DNA of 64,000 nucleotides from the NCBI RefSeq assembly GCF_000471905.2, contig NW_006499973.1:1259307-1323306 (forward strand). Reading direction: 5' to 3'. This document shows positions 34,021 to 45,122 of the stretch, in pieces (the stretch's first letter is position 1; each line of letters opens with the position of its first letter). The position numbers were made by a program, and so were the translations under genes. The notes below the pieces were generated by a model. It was given only the letters and a program-made list of their open reading frames with translations. It searched no databases and was not told the origin of the DNA. Origin of the DNA: Amborella trichopoda. Taxonomy: Eukaryota > Streptophyta > Magnoliopsida > Amborellales > Amborellaceae.

Positions 34021-34621
34021 ATAGAGAGACATGACTGGGAGGACACAATCGCACCAATTCGAGACACTCAGTCTCCCCCATACCCATAAGAGGCGGAGCT
34101 CCTACCCCCTCGACCTACCCTACTTGACTTCATCCCTTGGCAAGTCCTCTTTGTCGAGGAAAGCCAGCATTCACCCCTCAGGGTTCTCTTTACACGACCA
34201 CAAGGTCCTAAAGGTTTAGTCCCAAGGGCATGACTTTAAGTAGGTTCTACTGCGATTGTGGGGGTACGACTCTAAACTACCTGCCAAACTCGTAACGGCG
34301 CACAGGCAGGAGTCCGCGGCCTCCCTAGAAAGAAATCTGGCACCTTCCCAGTACGCATCCGAATTCTTGCCGTTACTACCTCTCCCTTAGAGAAGGTCAA
34401 GGCGAAATTCAAAACAAAAGGCGCAAGATGAAGAAACCTCAAACACACCAAATGCAACAGAATAAGAAAAAAAATGGCTGTCTTATTCACATATAAAAGA
34501 GGTTACAAAATCTTAGTGGGCCAGCAAGGCCCACACAAAGAAAAAAGAGGAGAAAGGGAGGAAAAGGAAAAAGCAAGAGGAATCAGAAGCGGTCGAGTGC
34601 CTCATGTATCCTCGCCTTCAG
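34021..34621. other. Element B: between gag and antisense ORF
   Basis: No protease or RT motif is recognisable here, although pol would be expected to start. The sequence after 34500 is purine-rich (AAAAGAGGAGAAAGGGAGG), which on minus lies just downstream of the antisense ORF. Confidence 0.5.
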
Positions 34622-35423
34622 CTACTGCGCTCTGTTTAGCGCAGCCTGCATCTCCTCCTTACCATGAGTGATCTTCGCGACGACCGACTCAGACAGAACG
34701 GTGATCGCCATTATGTTTGAACCCAACTGCTCCAAGCGGCGAGAGTTTGTAGCCATCACCTCCTGATAGCATTGTAGTCGCCCCCTTGAGTTAGCCACAT
34801 GAGTCTGTAACAGAGCAATCTCGTATACAACACTCTTGATCTCTTCTTTTATCTCTGTCTCCTCTCTCACAATCTGGGCATGGTGAGAGGCAATTCTCTC
34901 TCTCTTCTCCTCATGACTTCTCACGAGGACCTGCTGAGTCGCCAGCTTCGCCCTCAAGGAGGCCAGACGCGCTGGGCAAGACGTTCGCATTGACGTTTCT
35001 GTTGAGTGAGCCTCAACCGCCGAATCTACGAGGTTCCGCAGCAGCTCTTGTACCCGGTTGAAAGTCTCTACATCCAGGCCCACGACCCTCAGGCTGGTCG
35101 CACAGGCCTTGAAACCCTCAATCGCCTCTTGGAGGTAAAAAAGGGGGCATTCGTTCACGCCCTTCAGTCCTATCTGAAGCATCAGTCACACAGTCCGCTC
35201 TCTAAAACCCAACCCCGATGAAGCCAAAACGAGGAACTCACTAAAGCGAGTGCGGGAACGTCAAGGACAGGTCCCCCAACCATAAGGGCTAAAGACTGGG
35301 AGGGAGCAACTTGAGGCTTTGAAGAGGGCTCGCCAGCTACCCACTGACCTTTAGCATCGACCAACACATAGGCTCTAATAGACGAAGCTGAGGTCTCATT
35401 AGCAGCAAACCTCACGTGTTTCG

Positions 35424-35507
35424 CTGCAGTCAAGAAAAAAAGAGCGAAAGGGTCAGATAAAAAATGGCGCACCAGCCATGTGCCCGGACCCAAGTACACA
35501 ACATTAC
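35424..35507 (-). other. Intron-like segment in B antisense ORF (84 nt)
   Basis: On minus, the segment starts GTAATG after CTCCAG and ends TTTTTTTCTTGACTGCAG. A CTGAC word lies in the right range for a branch point, and the 3' half is pyrimidine-rich. Length and signals fit a short plant intron. This is inference from signals alone. Confidence 0.5.
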
Positions 35508-35670
35508 CTGGAGGAGGAGGCAGACTCCTGCCAGCCAAGGTACTTGCTCGCAAACTGCTACTTTTGGAAAAAGGAAAATGCCGAAAAGGAGGCCTGAAAA
35601 AAAGGCACAAAGGGTGTTTACTCTTACTTGCGATCTAGAACCTGAGTAGGAGCGAACGACAATCACCCCT

Positions 35671-35679
35671 CTTTTTATA
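35671..35679 (-). promoter_or_regulatory. TATA box for B antisense unit
   Basis: On minus, GAGCTTTATAAAAAGAGGGG contains a strong TATAAAAAG box about 70-80 bases upstream of the first good upstream exon candidate. The box is on the strand opposite to B's own LTR promoter. Confidence 0.5.
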
Positions 35680-35702
35680 AAGCTCGACAGCAGAAGGACC
35701 AA

Positions 35703-37139
35703 TTAATGGGTGACCTGCCCTCCAATCACATAGGAACAACGGTGGAATGCCAAATGAGGCACTGGAAGCCAGACACCAAAGCACCACCGGTGTGAAAATT
35801 GAAGCATCGCACGAGCAAGCACCATGTGCCTTGAAGGTACGGTCGTACAAGCAGCACGCCAAGCAACATGCCACATGTGCAGAAGATTATGCTTGGTCCC
35901 GAGGAAGCACTAAGGGAACATAATCGAACCATCATACGACATCTATGCTGCCTGTCCCGCTCGACATTAACTGCTGCATGCGTGATGTGGCCTTTCAAGA
36001 ATGGCGTGCCTACCGCCATCAAAATGCTTCCCAGCTCACGCATGCAGCCCCACTCCACTCGATTGCCTACAACAAGGGCCCACTCAAAGTGCCCAGGGAA
36101 TGCCTTTGCACCACTATACTTCTCGTGCAAGTTAACTCTATTCCTTGTCTTGCCCATGTATGGGAGCCCCTGTGGTCCCCTTCCCCAAAAAAAAAAAAAC
36201 CAAAATTGTGGGGTCTTGCAAAAATCGGCAACAACGCATTCGCCAATGGTTGGGATGAAAACCCGTAAGGGCATCCCAACCATCATTACTCAGCAAGCAG
36301 CAATCACCCCACAGGCACAACGAGCACTTCATCGACCATTCCTTATCCCCATCATCAGTACGGATAAGGACTGTACAGGCCCACAAAAAATAGAGAGCTT
36401 GCATCCATCTCTTCAATTAAGACTTGAAGAGGACAAGGAGAGCCTCCTCATTCAACTCGCTCTCTGATGAGGGAGCAAGGCCAGAAAAACTCGCGGGCTA
36501 GCCTCCCCCCTCTTGCAATTTACCATCATACCTAAAATAGTATGTTGGGATTCAAGGTGGCTGGTCCCCAGTGCCTCATACACGACCACAGGCCTCACTC
36601 CTTAGGTCCCGCACAAACAAAGGAGCCTCACAGCAACAAGCTCGCCCTCTGTCACGGGTCCATCATCGCCTCCGCGCAATGGTCGGTGTCAGGTAGTCAG
36701 CCCCCGCAATGGGCATCGCTCACCGACCATGCTCTTAAAAGAAAATGAAGTTTCCGTGCTTCCTCCATACAAAGGAGAATAAAAAATGAACTTCGTTAGA
36801 AAGCTTCCCTCAAGCTCTCCTGCCTAGCCCCTTTTTGAAGGGCCTAAGCTCATCAAAGCTTGCTGCTTCCCAAGCACCCTGCTGCCCAGTTGCTTAGCCA
36901 CGTGTCACCACAGCAGCACCTTGTTGACCGCAACATTTAAACCTTCTCATGCCTCACCTACCAGGCGTTGCTCATGAAGCATCATGGTCAAAACTCGTGC
37001 CGCCATACTACCAACCTGGCATTATCAATAGATCACTCAAGCGGATCTTGCCCTAAGCACCACCACCACGTGGCGTTCTTCATCTGACCTTTCCCAGCAA
37101 GTGGGCGCCTCTTCAGCCGAACATTGCCTCTACGAAGTT
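35703..37139. other. Element B: region of unknown content
   Basis: Many overlapping frames on both strands are open because of composition; none carries a recognisable domain. GATGAAAACCCGTAAGGGCAT (near 36255) is a stray copy of the AAAACCCGCAAAGGGC word found in the 3' repeats of B and E. Confidence 0.5.
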
Positions 37140-37144
37140 CACCC

Positions 37145-37455
37145 CCTCGGGGCATGCCTACACTTCACCTCCTCGGGGCATGCCTTCACTTCGCCCCTCG
37201 GGGCATGTCATCACTTCGCCCCCTCGGGGCATGCCTTCACTTCGCCTCCTCGGGGCATGCCTTCACTTCGCCCCCTCCGGGCATGCCTTCACTTCATGCC
37301 CTCGGGGCATGCCTTCACTTCGCCTCCGCGGGGCATGTCATCACCTCTCCTCCTCGGGGCATGCCTTCACTTCGATCCCTCGAGGCTTGCCTTTACTTCG
37401 TCCACCCGGGGCATGTCATCACTTCACCCCCTCGGGGCATGCCTTCACTTCGCTC
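37145..37455 (+). repeat. B 3' array 1: CTCGGGGCATGCCTTCACTT units
   Basis: About 12 units of 23-30 bp close to CTCGGGGCATGCCTTCACTT plus CGCCCC. The 273-codon and related frames here (37101-37922) are translations of this and the next repeat, not a gene. Confidence 0.9.
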
Positions 37456-37465
37456 CCTTGAGGAA

Positions 37466-37810
37466 TATCTCCATGACACCCCGCAGGTGCCATCTCCACC
37501 ACACGCCACCATACCCCGCAGGTGCCTCTTCACCACCACCCCCCGTGGGTACCATCTCCATCACACCCCCCGCAGTGCCAGCTCCATCACACCCGCCGTG
37601 GGTGCCATCTCCACCACCCCCCGCGGGTGCCTCTTCACCACACCCCACGCGGATACCATCTCCACCACACCTTGAGGGTGCCTCTTCACCACCCCCCGCG
37701 GGTCCCGCCTCCATCATCCCCTACGGGTGCCACTTCCATTACACCCCCTGGCAGGTGCCTCCTCTTCACACACCGTGGGTGCCTCTTCACTTCACACCTC
37801 TCGCGAACAC
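37466..37810 (+). repeat. B 3' array 2: GGTGCC(A/T)(T/C)CT(C/T)CACCAC units
   Basis: About 12 units of 25-32 bp built from CACCCCGC(A/G)GGTGCC and ATCTCCA(T/C)CACACC. It starts directly after array 1, and the two share CTTCAC words, so one may derive from the other. Confidence 0.85.
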
Positions 37811-38054
37811 CACCATCATTGACCCCTTGCGGACACACACCTCCTGGGTCATCATAAAGCTACTCTTTGAGGCAATGCCCCACAAGGTGAAAAGACACCC
37901 TGCCTCGGCCCACAACCGATAGACTCAACCCGAAGAAGGGTCCCTCAAGACTCCTATGTTACGGTTCACTACATTGGTGACCCCTTCATCCTCCCTACCA
38001 AAAAAAAAGCCGATCACAGAGGCAATCATCGCTATAAAAGATAAAGAGCTTCAG

Positions 38055-38245
38055 ATAGACATAGGTCAAAAAAAAAAGAGGGGCTATGGGTAAAATCGCC
38101 CAAGAATAAAAGCAGGGGCCACAAAGGGCACCATGAGTAAAAATGATAGGCGGGCATGGCCACGAAGCCATGAGTAAAAGAGTCCTAAAAAAAACGGGCA
38201 TGGTGAAAACCCGCAAAGGGCGCCATGAGCAAAAGCGGAAACTAA
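38055..38245 (+). repeat. B 3' array 3: GGGC-CATGAGTAAAA units
   Basis: Four or five loose units containing AAAACCCGCAAAGGGC or GCCACAAAGGGC, followed by ACCATGAGTAAAA and GGGCATGG. The same words occur on minus at 52840-53130 in element E, in the same sense relative to that element. Confidence 0.7.
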
Positions 38246-38369
38246 TGGGTGGACGTGACCTTGAAGTCACAGGTCAAAGCGCCCCAACAAAGGATATGGT
38301 TAAAACCACTATGTTGGAGCCATATCTCCTCGGTCTCGGTGAAAACTCGTAAAGGGCACCTGGACCGAA

Positions 38370-38830
38370 CCCCTTGCTTTTGGCCTTCGGGCCAAACCTC
38401 CTCACTCCGGCCTCAGTGCCTTCCAAAACTCCGGCCCCAATGCCTTTAAAAAAAAAAAACTCTCGCCCCAATGCCTTTTGACAAAAAAAACTCTGGCCCT
38501 TGTGCCTTAAATGCTACGGCCCCAGTGCCTTCCAAAGAAAAAAAAAAAAAAAAATATCTGGCCTTAGTGCCTTTAAAAAAAAAAAACTCTTGCCCCAGTT
38601 CCCTCCAAAAAAAAACAAAAACTTTCGACCCCATTGCCTAAAAAAAAAAGAAAACTTCCGGCCCCAGTTCCTTAAAAAAAAAGAAAAACCTTTTGGCTCC
38701 AATGCCTTCAAAACATTTCGGCCCAAGTGCCACCTTCTTTTTATCCCGGGCCTTAGTGACGGCTTCTTATTTTCAGTACCGGAGCATTAGTGCTCTGGTG
38801 CCACCCTTTTATCCTGATCCTTAGTGCCAC
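38370..38830 (+). repeat. B 3' array 4: GGCCCCA-TGCCTT plus A-run units
   Basis: About 12 units of 30-45 bp of the type CTCCGGCCCCAATGCCTT followed by 7-18 A residues. The A runs vary most. K/F-rich open frames here are artefacts. Confidence 0.85.
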
Positions 38831-38884
38831 CACAACAACAAAAAAAATCGTCTTCTCCTCTTCTCTTCCATCAAGCTCTTGCAT

Positions 38885-39260
38885 CCAAGGTGAAGCCCCT
38901 TAAAAAGGGACCACCTCAGAAGCCATCCTCTTATCAAGCTTGGAAAATCGGGACGTGCCGAGAAACCCCAAGCCAGGCCAGTAGGGCGTAAGCCAAAGAG
39001 GTACCTTGCATGCCGTTCTTCTCATAAAACTCCAGCGTCTAACGTGAAGTCCAATAAATGGGACCGCCTCAGAGGCCATCCTCCTATCAAGCCTAGACAA
39101 TCGGGACGCGCCAAGAAACCCCGAGCCAAGCCAGTAGGGCATAAGCTGAAGAGGTACCTTGCTTGCCTTTTCTTCCATCACCAACCTTCAATCATCCAAG
39201 GTGAAGTCCCCTAAAATAAGACCGCCTCGAAGGCCATTCTCCTTTCATGTCTGGCTAATT
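38885..39260 (+). repeat. B 3' array 5: three ~150-bp units
   Basis: Units starting near 38889, 39038 and 39198 each begin (A/G)GTGAAG(C/T)CC, then GACC(A/G)CCTC-GA(A/G)GCCAT(C/T)CTC. The first two also share AATCGGGACG(T/C)GCC, AAACCCC and CCAGTAGGGC, and all three share GAGGTACCTTG. The third is shorter. Confidence 0.8.
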
Positions 39261-39772
39261 CAGGAGACCCCCAACTGGACCTGTAGGACTCAAGCCAAGA
39301 GGTACCTTGTTTTCTCTTGGTATTTCTGTTTGGATAGGGATAAATCTCACAAGAAGGGCCCTCGCCAAATGGAACGCCACGACCTCCCAGGCCAGTATGG
39401 GATAAAGCTCACAAGAAGGGCCCCCACTGGCTGGAAAATCGGGAGTTTGTGTTGAGAAGTCGTAAGCCTGTCGAAGGCAGAATATCATCGTGATCTCCCA
39501 AATTGAAAAATGGATTCTGGCGGGACCCAAGAAAGCCCCTCAACAAGGTACCAGACCACTAGAAACCACTTTGGTTGCCCCCTGGTCAAGGGAAAAGCTC
39601 AGCAAGGTCTACCCCTTGAGGATTGTGCTGTGCTGGTGATCAAGAAAAAAAAAATGATCGAGAGACAATAAACATGTCTTGGCAAGGATTTGTCAGAGGA
39701 GCTACGACGTTAATTTTTTTCGAATCTTGCACTTCTTGCTTCTCTCGAAGAACAACATCTGGTGGGGCAAGT
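39261..39772 (+). other. Element B 3' end and polypurine-like tract
   Basis: Non-coding. Two copies of a CTCACAAGAAGGGCCC block lie at 39345 and 39408. The last bases before the LTR, TCTGGTGGGGCAAGT, match the sequence before LTR F1 (GGCGAGGCAAGT) and before LTR G on minus (TGATGGGGCAAG), so GGGGCAAG is the likely polypurine tract. Confidence 0.6.
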
Positions 39773-41782
39773 TGTTCTACATCATTTTTGACATACTTCC
39801 ATGCTTTTATGCGAATAAGGAGAGAGCTGGTGATAGTCTAGTCTCATAGGATCACGAAACACTCGCAGGCCAGGATTGTGCCGAAAGATAAAGCCTCCAG
39901 CTTAGTGACGTGGGTGCGATGCCCTTGCTCCAAAGAAGGACCCTTCACTGTAGCCCTCTGATAGTGGCTGTAATAGGGCAACATAACATCGCCATTGTGC
40001 TCAGAACGTTGAAAAACCCCCAAGGTCCAAATTTGGGCTCAATCGGACCCCTCTAAAAGGGCCTATGCTCATGCGGCCTCGCAACACATAGGTTTTACCA
40101 TAGCATGGTGCGGCTTCACCAAACTGGTCCCAGAAATGGGGACTACGACAATGTTTTTTGGCAGCAACTTCTCCAACCCATGATGACATTCTCTGAAATC
40201 GAACAGAGCTCAAACGTTGACATGTTCTAGATCACGCCAGCCTCGTCATTTTGACCTAAGCCACTCACTGTGGTGTGACTAGGAACCCCATTGCTCTGAG
40301 AAGGAAGGTGGAAAAAGAAACCAAGAAAAAAAAAAGGGGTTCAGCAAGCTTTGGATTCGGTGAAGCATAGCTCGAAATCCAAACCACAGATTAACATGAG
40401 GATGAGTTCAAAAGAACCACCTCGCACAGAGCTACATTTTGGTATAAATCTTGCATTCAATCCCTTGTTCAATGCATGCAATTATTTAGGTCATCAAAGA
40501 AGCAAATCTAGTTTGTTGCTGGAAGCCCTTTCTCCGGCAACCTTACAAATTAGGCAAAAACACAAATCTACACAAAATTAGCTCCAACTTGGTGCAAAAT
40601 GATTGCAATGACCTCCTCTCTGACTTGCAAGCAGAGCCAGAAGCTAAAACGATGCAGCTCGGAGATGCATTGATAAACAAAGTTCGGAAAACTGGCCGGA
40701 ACCCCAAGGAAGAAGGCCACCACAACACAATTAACGGGCACCAAAATGCTTGCAATCGAGAGAAGAACAAAGATATGTTGCTGAAAAATCTGAACAATTG
40801 CTGCAAGTTGCAAGACCAGCTTTGAAGGTCTTCTCATGGCAGAGCAGCCTGCATGTAGGGATGGTCTCATCATTCGACCAAAAGATCACATGCACATTTT
40901 GGTCATTTGCGTCTAATTTTTTGATTTTTTTTCAATTTCTTTAATTGTAATAAAGATTGGATTTTGAGCATTCACCCCTAATTGGTGAATCCTCTATATA
41001 AGCAAGCTTAGCTCATTTGTAAAAAGGTCCTGAAAGTTGCTCCAAAAGTCCCCCTTTTGGAAGCTCTAATACCCCAAGGGCTGGGAAGAATCAAGGCTAG
41101 TCTATTCTTGTTATCTTGTCTTACTCTGTGAGTCCCTAATCCATTCGAGGGAGGAGAGAGAGGGAGAGAGAGAGAGAAAACTTTGAGAAAGTGGGTACCG
41201 TTGAGTGCGCACTCCCACGGATGCTGCGACCGTGCAGGTCATCCCACTTCTCCCAAGCTGAGTCATTCCTCCTCTCTCTCTCTCTACCTATCTCTTCGTC
41301 CCACTTAACGAGCGTGACCCTACCAGAGCGGTAGTTTGCGCCCGTCCACGAGCCCACGGATGTGTGCTAACCCAAGGGCCTTTGCCATCGGCTTTTATCC
41401 ACACCCCCATTTAGCGGTCAACATATCCTTCTGAAAGGGCATCCAGGGAGGAGGGACATTAGGATCCTATCCCGATAGCACGAAGAGAGTGAGAGGAGAG
41501 AGATTGAGAACCTGAAGAGGGCTCCCATCCAAACCGTGTTGACAAATAGTTGGAGGGCTTCGTAATTGCTTTAAGAGGGCCATCCACCTTGGCATGTCCT
41601 CAAACCCCCCCAAGTGGCATAAGAGCGATTCGTGCTCCAATCACAAAAATTTCTCTCACCGTCGGCCTCCTATCCGCAAGCAGGAGGGCTTGCATATCCA
41701 CTGCACGCCAGACCTCCGCGGTTGTTCGAGAGAGGATTTCTTCATCCCCGCACTGAGGGAAACCATGACCCAACCAACATCA
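39773..41782 (+). repeat. Element B 3' LTR (2.0 kb)
   Basis: Starts TGTTCTACATCATTTTTGAC and ends ACCCAACCAACATCA. TATATAA at 40995-41001. It aligns with 28388-30421 throughout; most differences seen are transitions. Confidence 0.9.
40995..41001 (+). promoter_or_regulatory. TATA box of B 3' LTR
   Basis: TATATAA in GGTGAATCCTCTATATAAGC, the counterpart of 29614-29620. Confidence 0.7.
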
Positions 41783-42010
41783 AAGTCTTATTATTGAAGA
41801 ACCTATTTTACCCATTACAAACTGCAATGGAACTTAAAATGAGTTGCATTGTTCAATGCTCGAGTGTAGAAGTTCGAGAAGATGAACCTAATTTGTCAGA
41901 ATCGCAACCCCAAGGCCGTCTTGAGCCACAACACAAGGAAATATGGCCCCAAGGCCGTCATGAGCCTATCCAGATCGAGCCATGGCCCCAAGGCCGTGTC
42001 GCACCATATA
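41783..42010 (+). pseudogene. Element A leader, piece right of B (fossil)
   Basis: Begins with the target duplicate AAGTC. CCCATTACAAACTGCAATGG and the words that follow align with element C at 61218-61285 (CCACTACAGGCTGCGTTAAA), just before C's gag, so this is A's own sequence continuing. GGCCCCAAGGCCGT occurs twice. It stops at LTR G. Confidence 0.65.
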
Positions 42011-45000
42011 TGGTCGAGGCCTTGTTTTTGCAGAGGAAAACCCTTTCTCGAAAAACCACAAGGGCCTACACGCTCTTTTGTGTGTGCGTGTGCTTTTTGT
42101 GCTGATAAGAACCAACAATAAGAGAGATTTTAATCGACAAAGAAGCATTCAGATGCCTACCTTGTCGTTTGTGGTTCGGGGATATGCCCGGGCAATTGCC
42201 CTCTTAAAATAATTAAGAAGCCCTCCGGCTGTCTAGTAGCGTGGTTTGAATGTGAACCCTTCTCGAACTCAACGCTTCATCTCGATTCTTTCTCTAAAAA
42301 TTTATATTGAAGTTCAGGGGTAAATTCTCCACTCAAATGGGTTAACTGAGTGGATTGGCAAAGTAATGTGGCTAAATGGATAGGACGAAGCAAGAAGGGT
42401 GATGGACTCGAGTGTTACGAGGCCTGGCTATTAAAGCAACCAGGGAGTCAAAACTCAATGGAATGCTAATGCAAGATGATCCCACTTGAGTGAGTGAGGG
42501 TAAGAGCATCAACATCTCTCGTAACTCAACTTTACTGTAGGGAATGGAGGTTAGAGCAATGGTCTGAGAATTAAAACCCTTAAAGCAGATCTAAATGACA
42601 CCAACTCAAGTACCCAAGTAGTGGAAGAAGCTACCAACACAAAAGATTAGACTATATTGTTAAAAGACAAATGAACAAGGGAAAAGACAAATGAACAAGG
42701 GAGCAAGTGGGAGAGGAGATCGTGCCCACACTAAGGCACGACTCTGGGTTCAAATGTGAGTAAGAGGGGAGGAAGGATAAGAGAGAAAAAGGGAGAGAAT
42801 TGCCAGGCCCGCCTCTAGGCGCAGGCCCGAGCTTGACGATAGGTGTAAGGGGACAAAGAAAGGGAGGCAAGAAAGAGAGAGGGTAAGCCTGCCCTCAGGC
42901 GCAGCCCTGTGCTTGAGGTGGGTAAGAGGAAGAGGAACAAAGGAGAGAGCAAGGAAGAGAGCGGGGACTGCACTCAGGTGCAACCTTGGGCTTAGAGGCG
43001 AGAGGGATACAGGAGAATAAAGAGGGAAGTGGGAGAGGAGGAGCCAGGCCTGCACTTAGGGGCAGCTCAGACTTTACAACGTGTGAGAGGGGGAGGAACG
43101 AAGAGAAGAGAAGTGTGAGGGCAGAGAGTTGGGACCATTATTAGACGCGGCTTTAGACTTATACGTGAGACATAATGAAGAAAGGAGAGCAAAGAGGGAA
43201 GAGAGAGAGAGAGAGAGAGAAAGGGACTAGGCCAGCTACTAAGGGCAGCCCTGAGCTTATATGTAGGATGAAGACGGAAGAGGAGAGGGAAAGAAGAGAT
43301 TAGGATCGGGGCTGTTGCTAGATGCGGCCCTGAGCTTAGGTGTAGGAAAGAGGGATGGAGAGAGAGAGAGAGAAGGAAGGGAGAGAAAGGGGAAGGAGAG
43401 AGAATGGACTTGGGAGTGTCCTAGCGTAGGTGCACCCCCATGGGTCCTCTTGCACACACATGAGAGAGAGAGGGGTTAGGTTTGGGCCAAGGTTAAGGTG
43501 TATGATCTAGAGTGTATGGTCTAGGGTGTATGGTTTAGGGTATGGTGTAGGGTGTATGGTCTAGAGTGTATGGTCTAGGGTGTGGTGTATAGTCTAGGAT
43601 ATAGTCTAGGGGTATTTTTTCTCTCTACCAAAAGTTTCTCTCTCCCCTCAACTTGATCAAGAACTTAGAAGCAAAGCAAAAATAACAAGCTAGAATTTTC
43701 TCTCAAATGCTCAAGTTTCATAAAATGATCAAGCCCTTTTCCCCTCCATTACAAATGACTTAGGTTCACTATATAGAGCAACTACAAAACATGGCTGGAA
43801 TGCTCAAAAGTAACCAAGATTGTAAAACATTACATATTAATGGACTTAAAATAAAATCCAGTTTTGGGACTAAATGACCAAAATACCCCTTAGTTTTTTT
43901 CAACAAATGACAAACCCATCCCTCTATGAGGGGCCTTTTGCCATTGCTAAGAGATTTTTTGAACGTTTATGGTGGTAATGCGGGTGATCAATCATCGTAG
44001 AGTCGATGCTTGATCTATCACAAACATTTTGATACCCTTTGATCATCTTGAAACAAATTTTTTATGAAGAACAAAAAATTCGGCCAAGTTCATAAACTTC
44101 GACCACCAATCCGATACGATCTATGATGTTCCAAGTCTTCATTTTGATCACAAATTGATGGCGACATTGTCACCATCATTTTGTAATAAATTTCGTTCAA
44201 TTTGGTTTCCGTTTAAGCATATTCCAAATTTGGGAAGTCGACGGAAAATGGGATTTCGACAACCGAAAAATATTTCCTCTTTCAACCTCAAAATTTATGC
44301 TATCTGGCATTCGATTGTGTATAAAAAAAATATCAAATTGTAGCCCTTTGTGATACGGTCGCAACAGACCTATTTTTGTGATGATTCGACATCTGGATCT
44401 TGAGTTATGACATTATGTAGTATGGGATGTTCTCCTATAGAAAATCTGATTTTTAATGCTTTCAATCTCATATTCTCTCTAGAAATTCTCTTGTTTTTTG
44501 TTATATCATGATGCATGTCATATGTCAAAATGATCGAGTCGTCGAGACCTAGCTTGAGTCCGAATTTGAGCTTGATTGGTCTCACAACGAGCAAGTTATG
44601 AGCATTTGAAAATCATGCTAAATTGGGAAAAAAAAGTTTCCATAAATGGAAACTGGTTCACCGATGTTGCACCATAATAGTATAACCATTTTAGGTTAAG
44701 TTAGGCTTAGAATGATCCTGGAAGGTCCGATTGAGCAAAAATTTGGTCCCTGGGGGATTTTTAACGTTTCGAATCTAATGGAGGTGGTTGGGTATTGTTT
44801 TGAGACCCAGGAAATAGGGCTGTAGTTATACGATCCCTTTTAGCATGATAGGAATTAGATTTGAAAACCAAGTTTCATTCAGATCATGTCAAAACTTATC
44901 AGAATATAACAAAACTTTGTGAGCCTCCTTTGGGCATCCAAACCTACCCTTTTCATGCATTTCGAAGCCATTTCAGTACTCTTGAAGAGGTTTCCCAGTT

Positions 45001-45122
45001 TTAGCCTTATTTTTACAATGTTCCCATGGTCCGACGGTGTCTTGTGTACCGACGGGATGTTGCTATTGGCTCTCTTCTTATTCGTACCGCGGATACAAAT
45101 ACATCTAAAATTACATATAACA
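42011..45122 (-). repeat. LTR G (A family, minus strand, 3.1 kb)
   Basis: On minus it starts TGTTATATGTAATTTTAGAT (at 45122) and ends GGCCTCGACCA (at 42011), matching both ends of A's LTR. It carries the uninterrupted version of the site where H entered A's LTR (near 44338-44350). It contains a TATATA box on minus and a GA-rich repeated tract at about 42660-43470, with units of 65-95 bp carrying GGGC(C/G)AGCCCTGAGCTT-like words. The internal sequence at its start side (GATGGGGCAAG on minus) marks it as a 3' LTR, perhaps that of element E. Confidence 0.85.
43769..43775 (-). promoter_or_regulatory. TATA box of LTR G
   Basis: On minus, GTTGCTCTATATAGTGAACC; it corresponds to 25101-25107 in A's LTR. 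Confidence 0.6.

Larger units (their letters stand above)
34622..35702 (-). pseudogene. Element B antisense coiled-coil ORF (Tat-type extra ORF, fossil)
   Basis: On minus, a 186-codon frame (34622-35182) is rich in E, R, K, Q, A and L, with SHEEKRERIASHHAQI and REETEIKEEIK runs typical of a coiled coil; earlier frames (35182-35702) are upstream parts. It lies opposite to B's own coding sense. Tat-clade elements are known to carry extra ORFs downstream of pol, some antisense. Element E has a similar antisense coiled-coil ORF at 51039-52567 (compare VETFNRVQELLRNL here with VTFDRFEGLLKNLE there). A TATA box and an 84-nt intron-like segment on the same strand suggest an independent transcription unit. 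Broken at least once. Function unknown; a DNA- or RNA-binding or partner-binding role would be a guess. Confidence 0.6.
28388..41782 (+). mobile_element. Element B: gag-only Tat/Ogre-like Ty3/Gypsy fossil, 13.4 kb
   Basis: B has LTRs at 28388-30421 and 39773-41782, a primer-binding site, a leader, a gag region (32108-34020), an antisense coiled-coil ORF (34622-35702) and about 4 kb of tandem-repeat-rich 3' sequence. No protease, RT, RNase H or integrase is recognisable, so it looks non-autonomous, like the known gag-only (TR-GAG) elements. The flanks AAGAC (28383-28387) and AAGTC (41783-41787) give a 4-of-5 target duplication within element A's leader. The structure looks whole end to end; the coding parts have several breaks. 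The first 200 LTR bases differ at 31 positions by eye (about 85% identity), suggesting several million years. Confidence 0.85.
13692..42010 (+). mobile_element. Element A: Tat/Ogre-like Ty3/Gypsy fossil, split by H and B
   Basis: A consists of a 5' LTR (13692-14437 plus 24519-27075, about 3.3 kb without the insertion), a primer-binding site, a leader (27096-28387) and a short continuation (41783-42010). H lies inside its LTR and B inside its leader. It ends at 42010, where the minus-strand LTR G begins. Long LTRs, the primer-binding site and a long leader point to the Tat/Ogre group. It is broken and incomplete here: no gag core, pol or 3' LTR is seen. It must be older than both H and B. Confidence 0.75.

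Noticed and set aside
33077-34087. 336-codon minus-strand frame, the longest in the window
   Set aside because: It lies opposite element B's gag, whose capsid and Cys/His motifs read on plus. The minus translation has no recognisable domain and is a shadow frame.
35726-36467. Frames of 186 and 199 codons on opposite strands in element B
   Set aside because: They overlap each other, have no motif, and lie in non-coding 3' sequence of B. No evidence that either is captured host sequence.
37101-37922. 273-codon plus-strand frame
   Set aside because: It is a translation of two tandem arrays (CTCGGGGCATGCCTTCACTT and GGTGCC-CACCAC units), open in several frames because the unit lacks stops.
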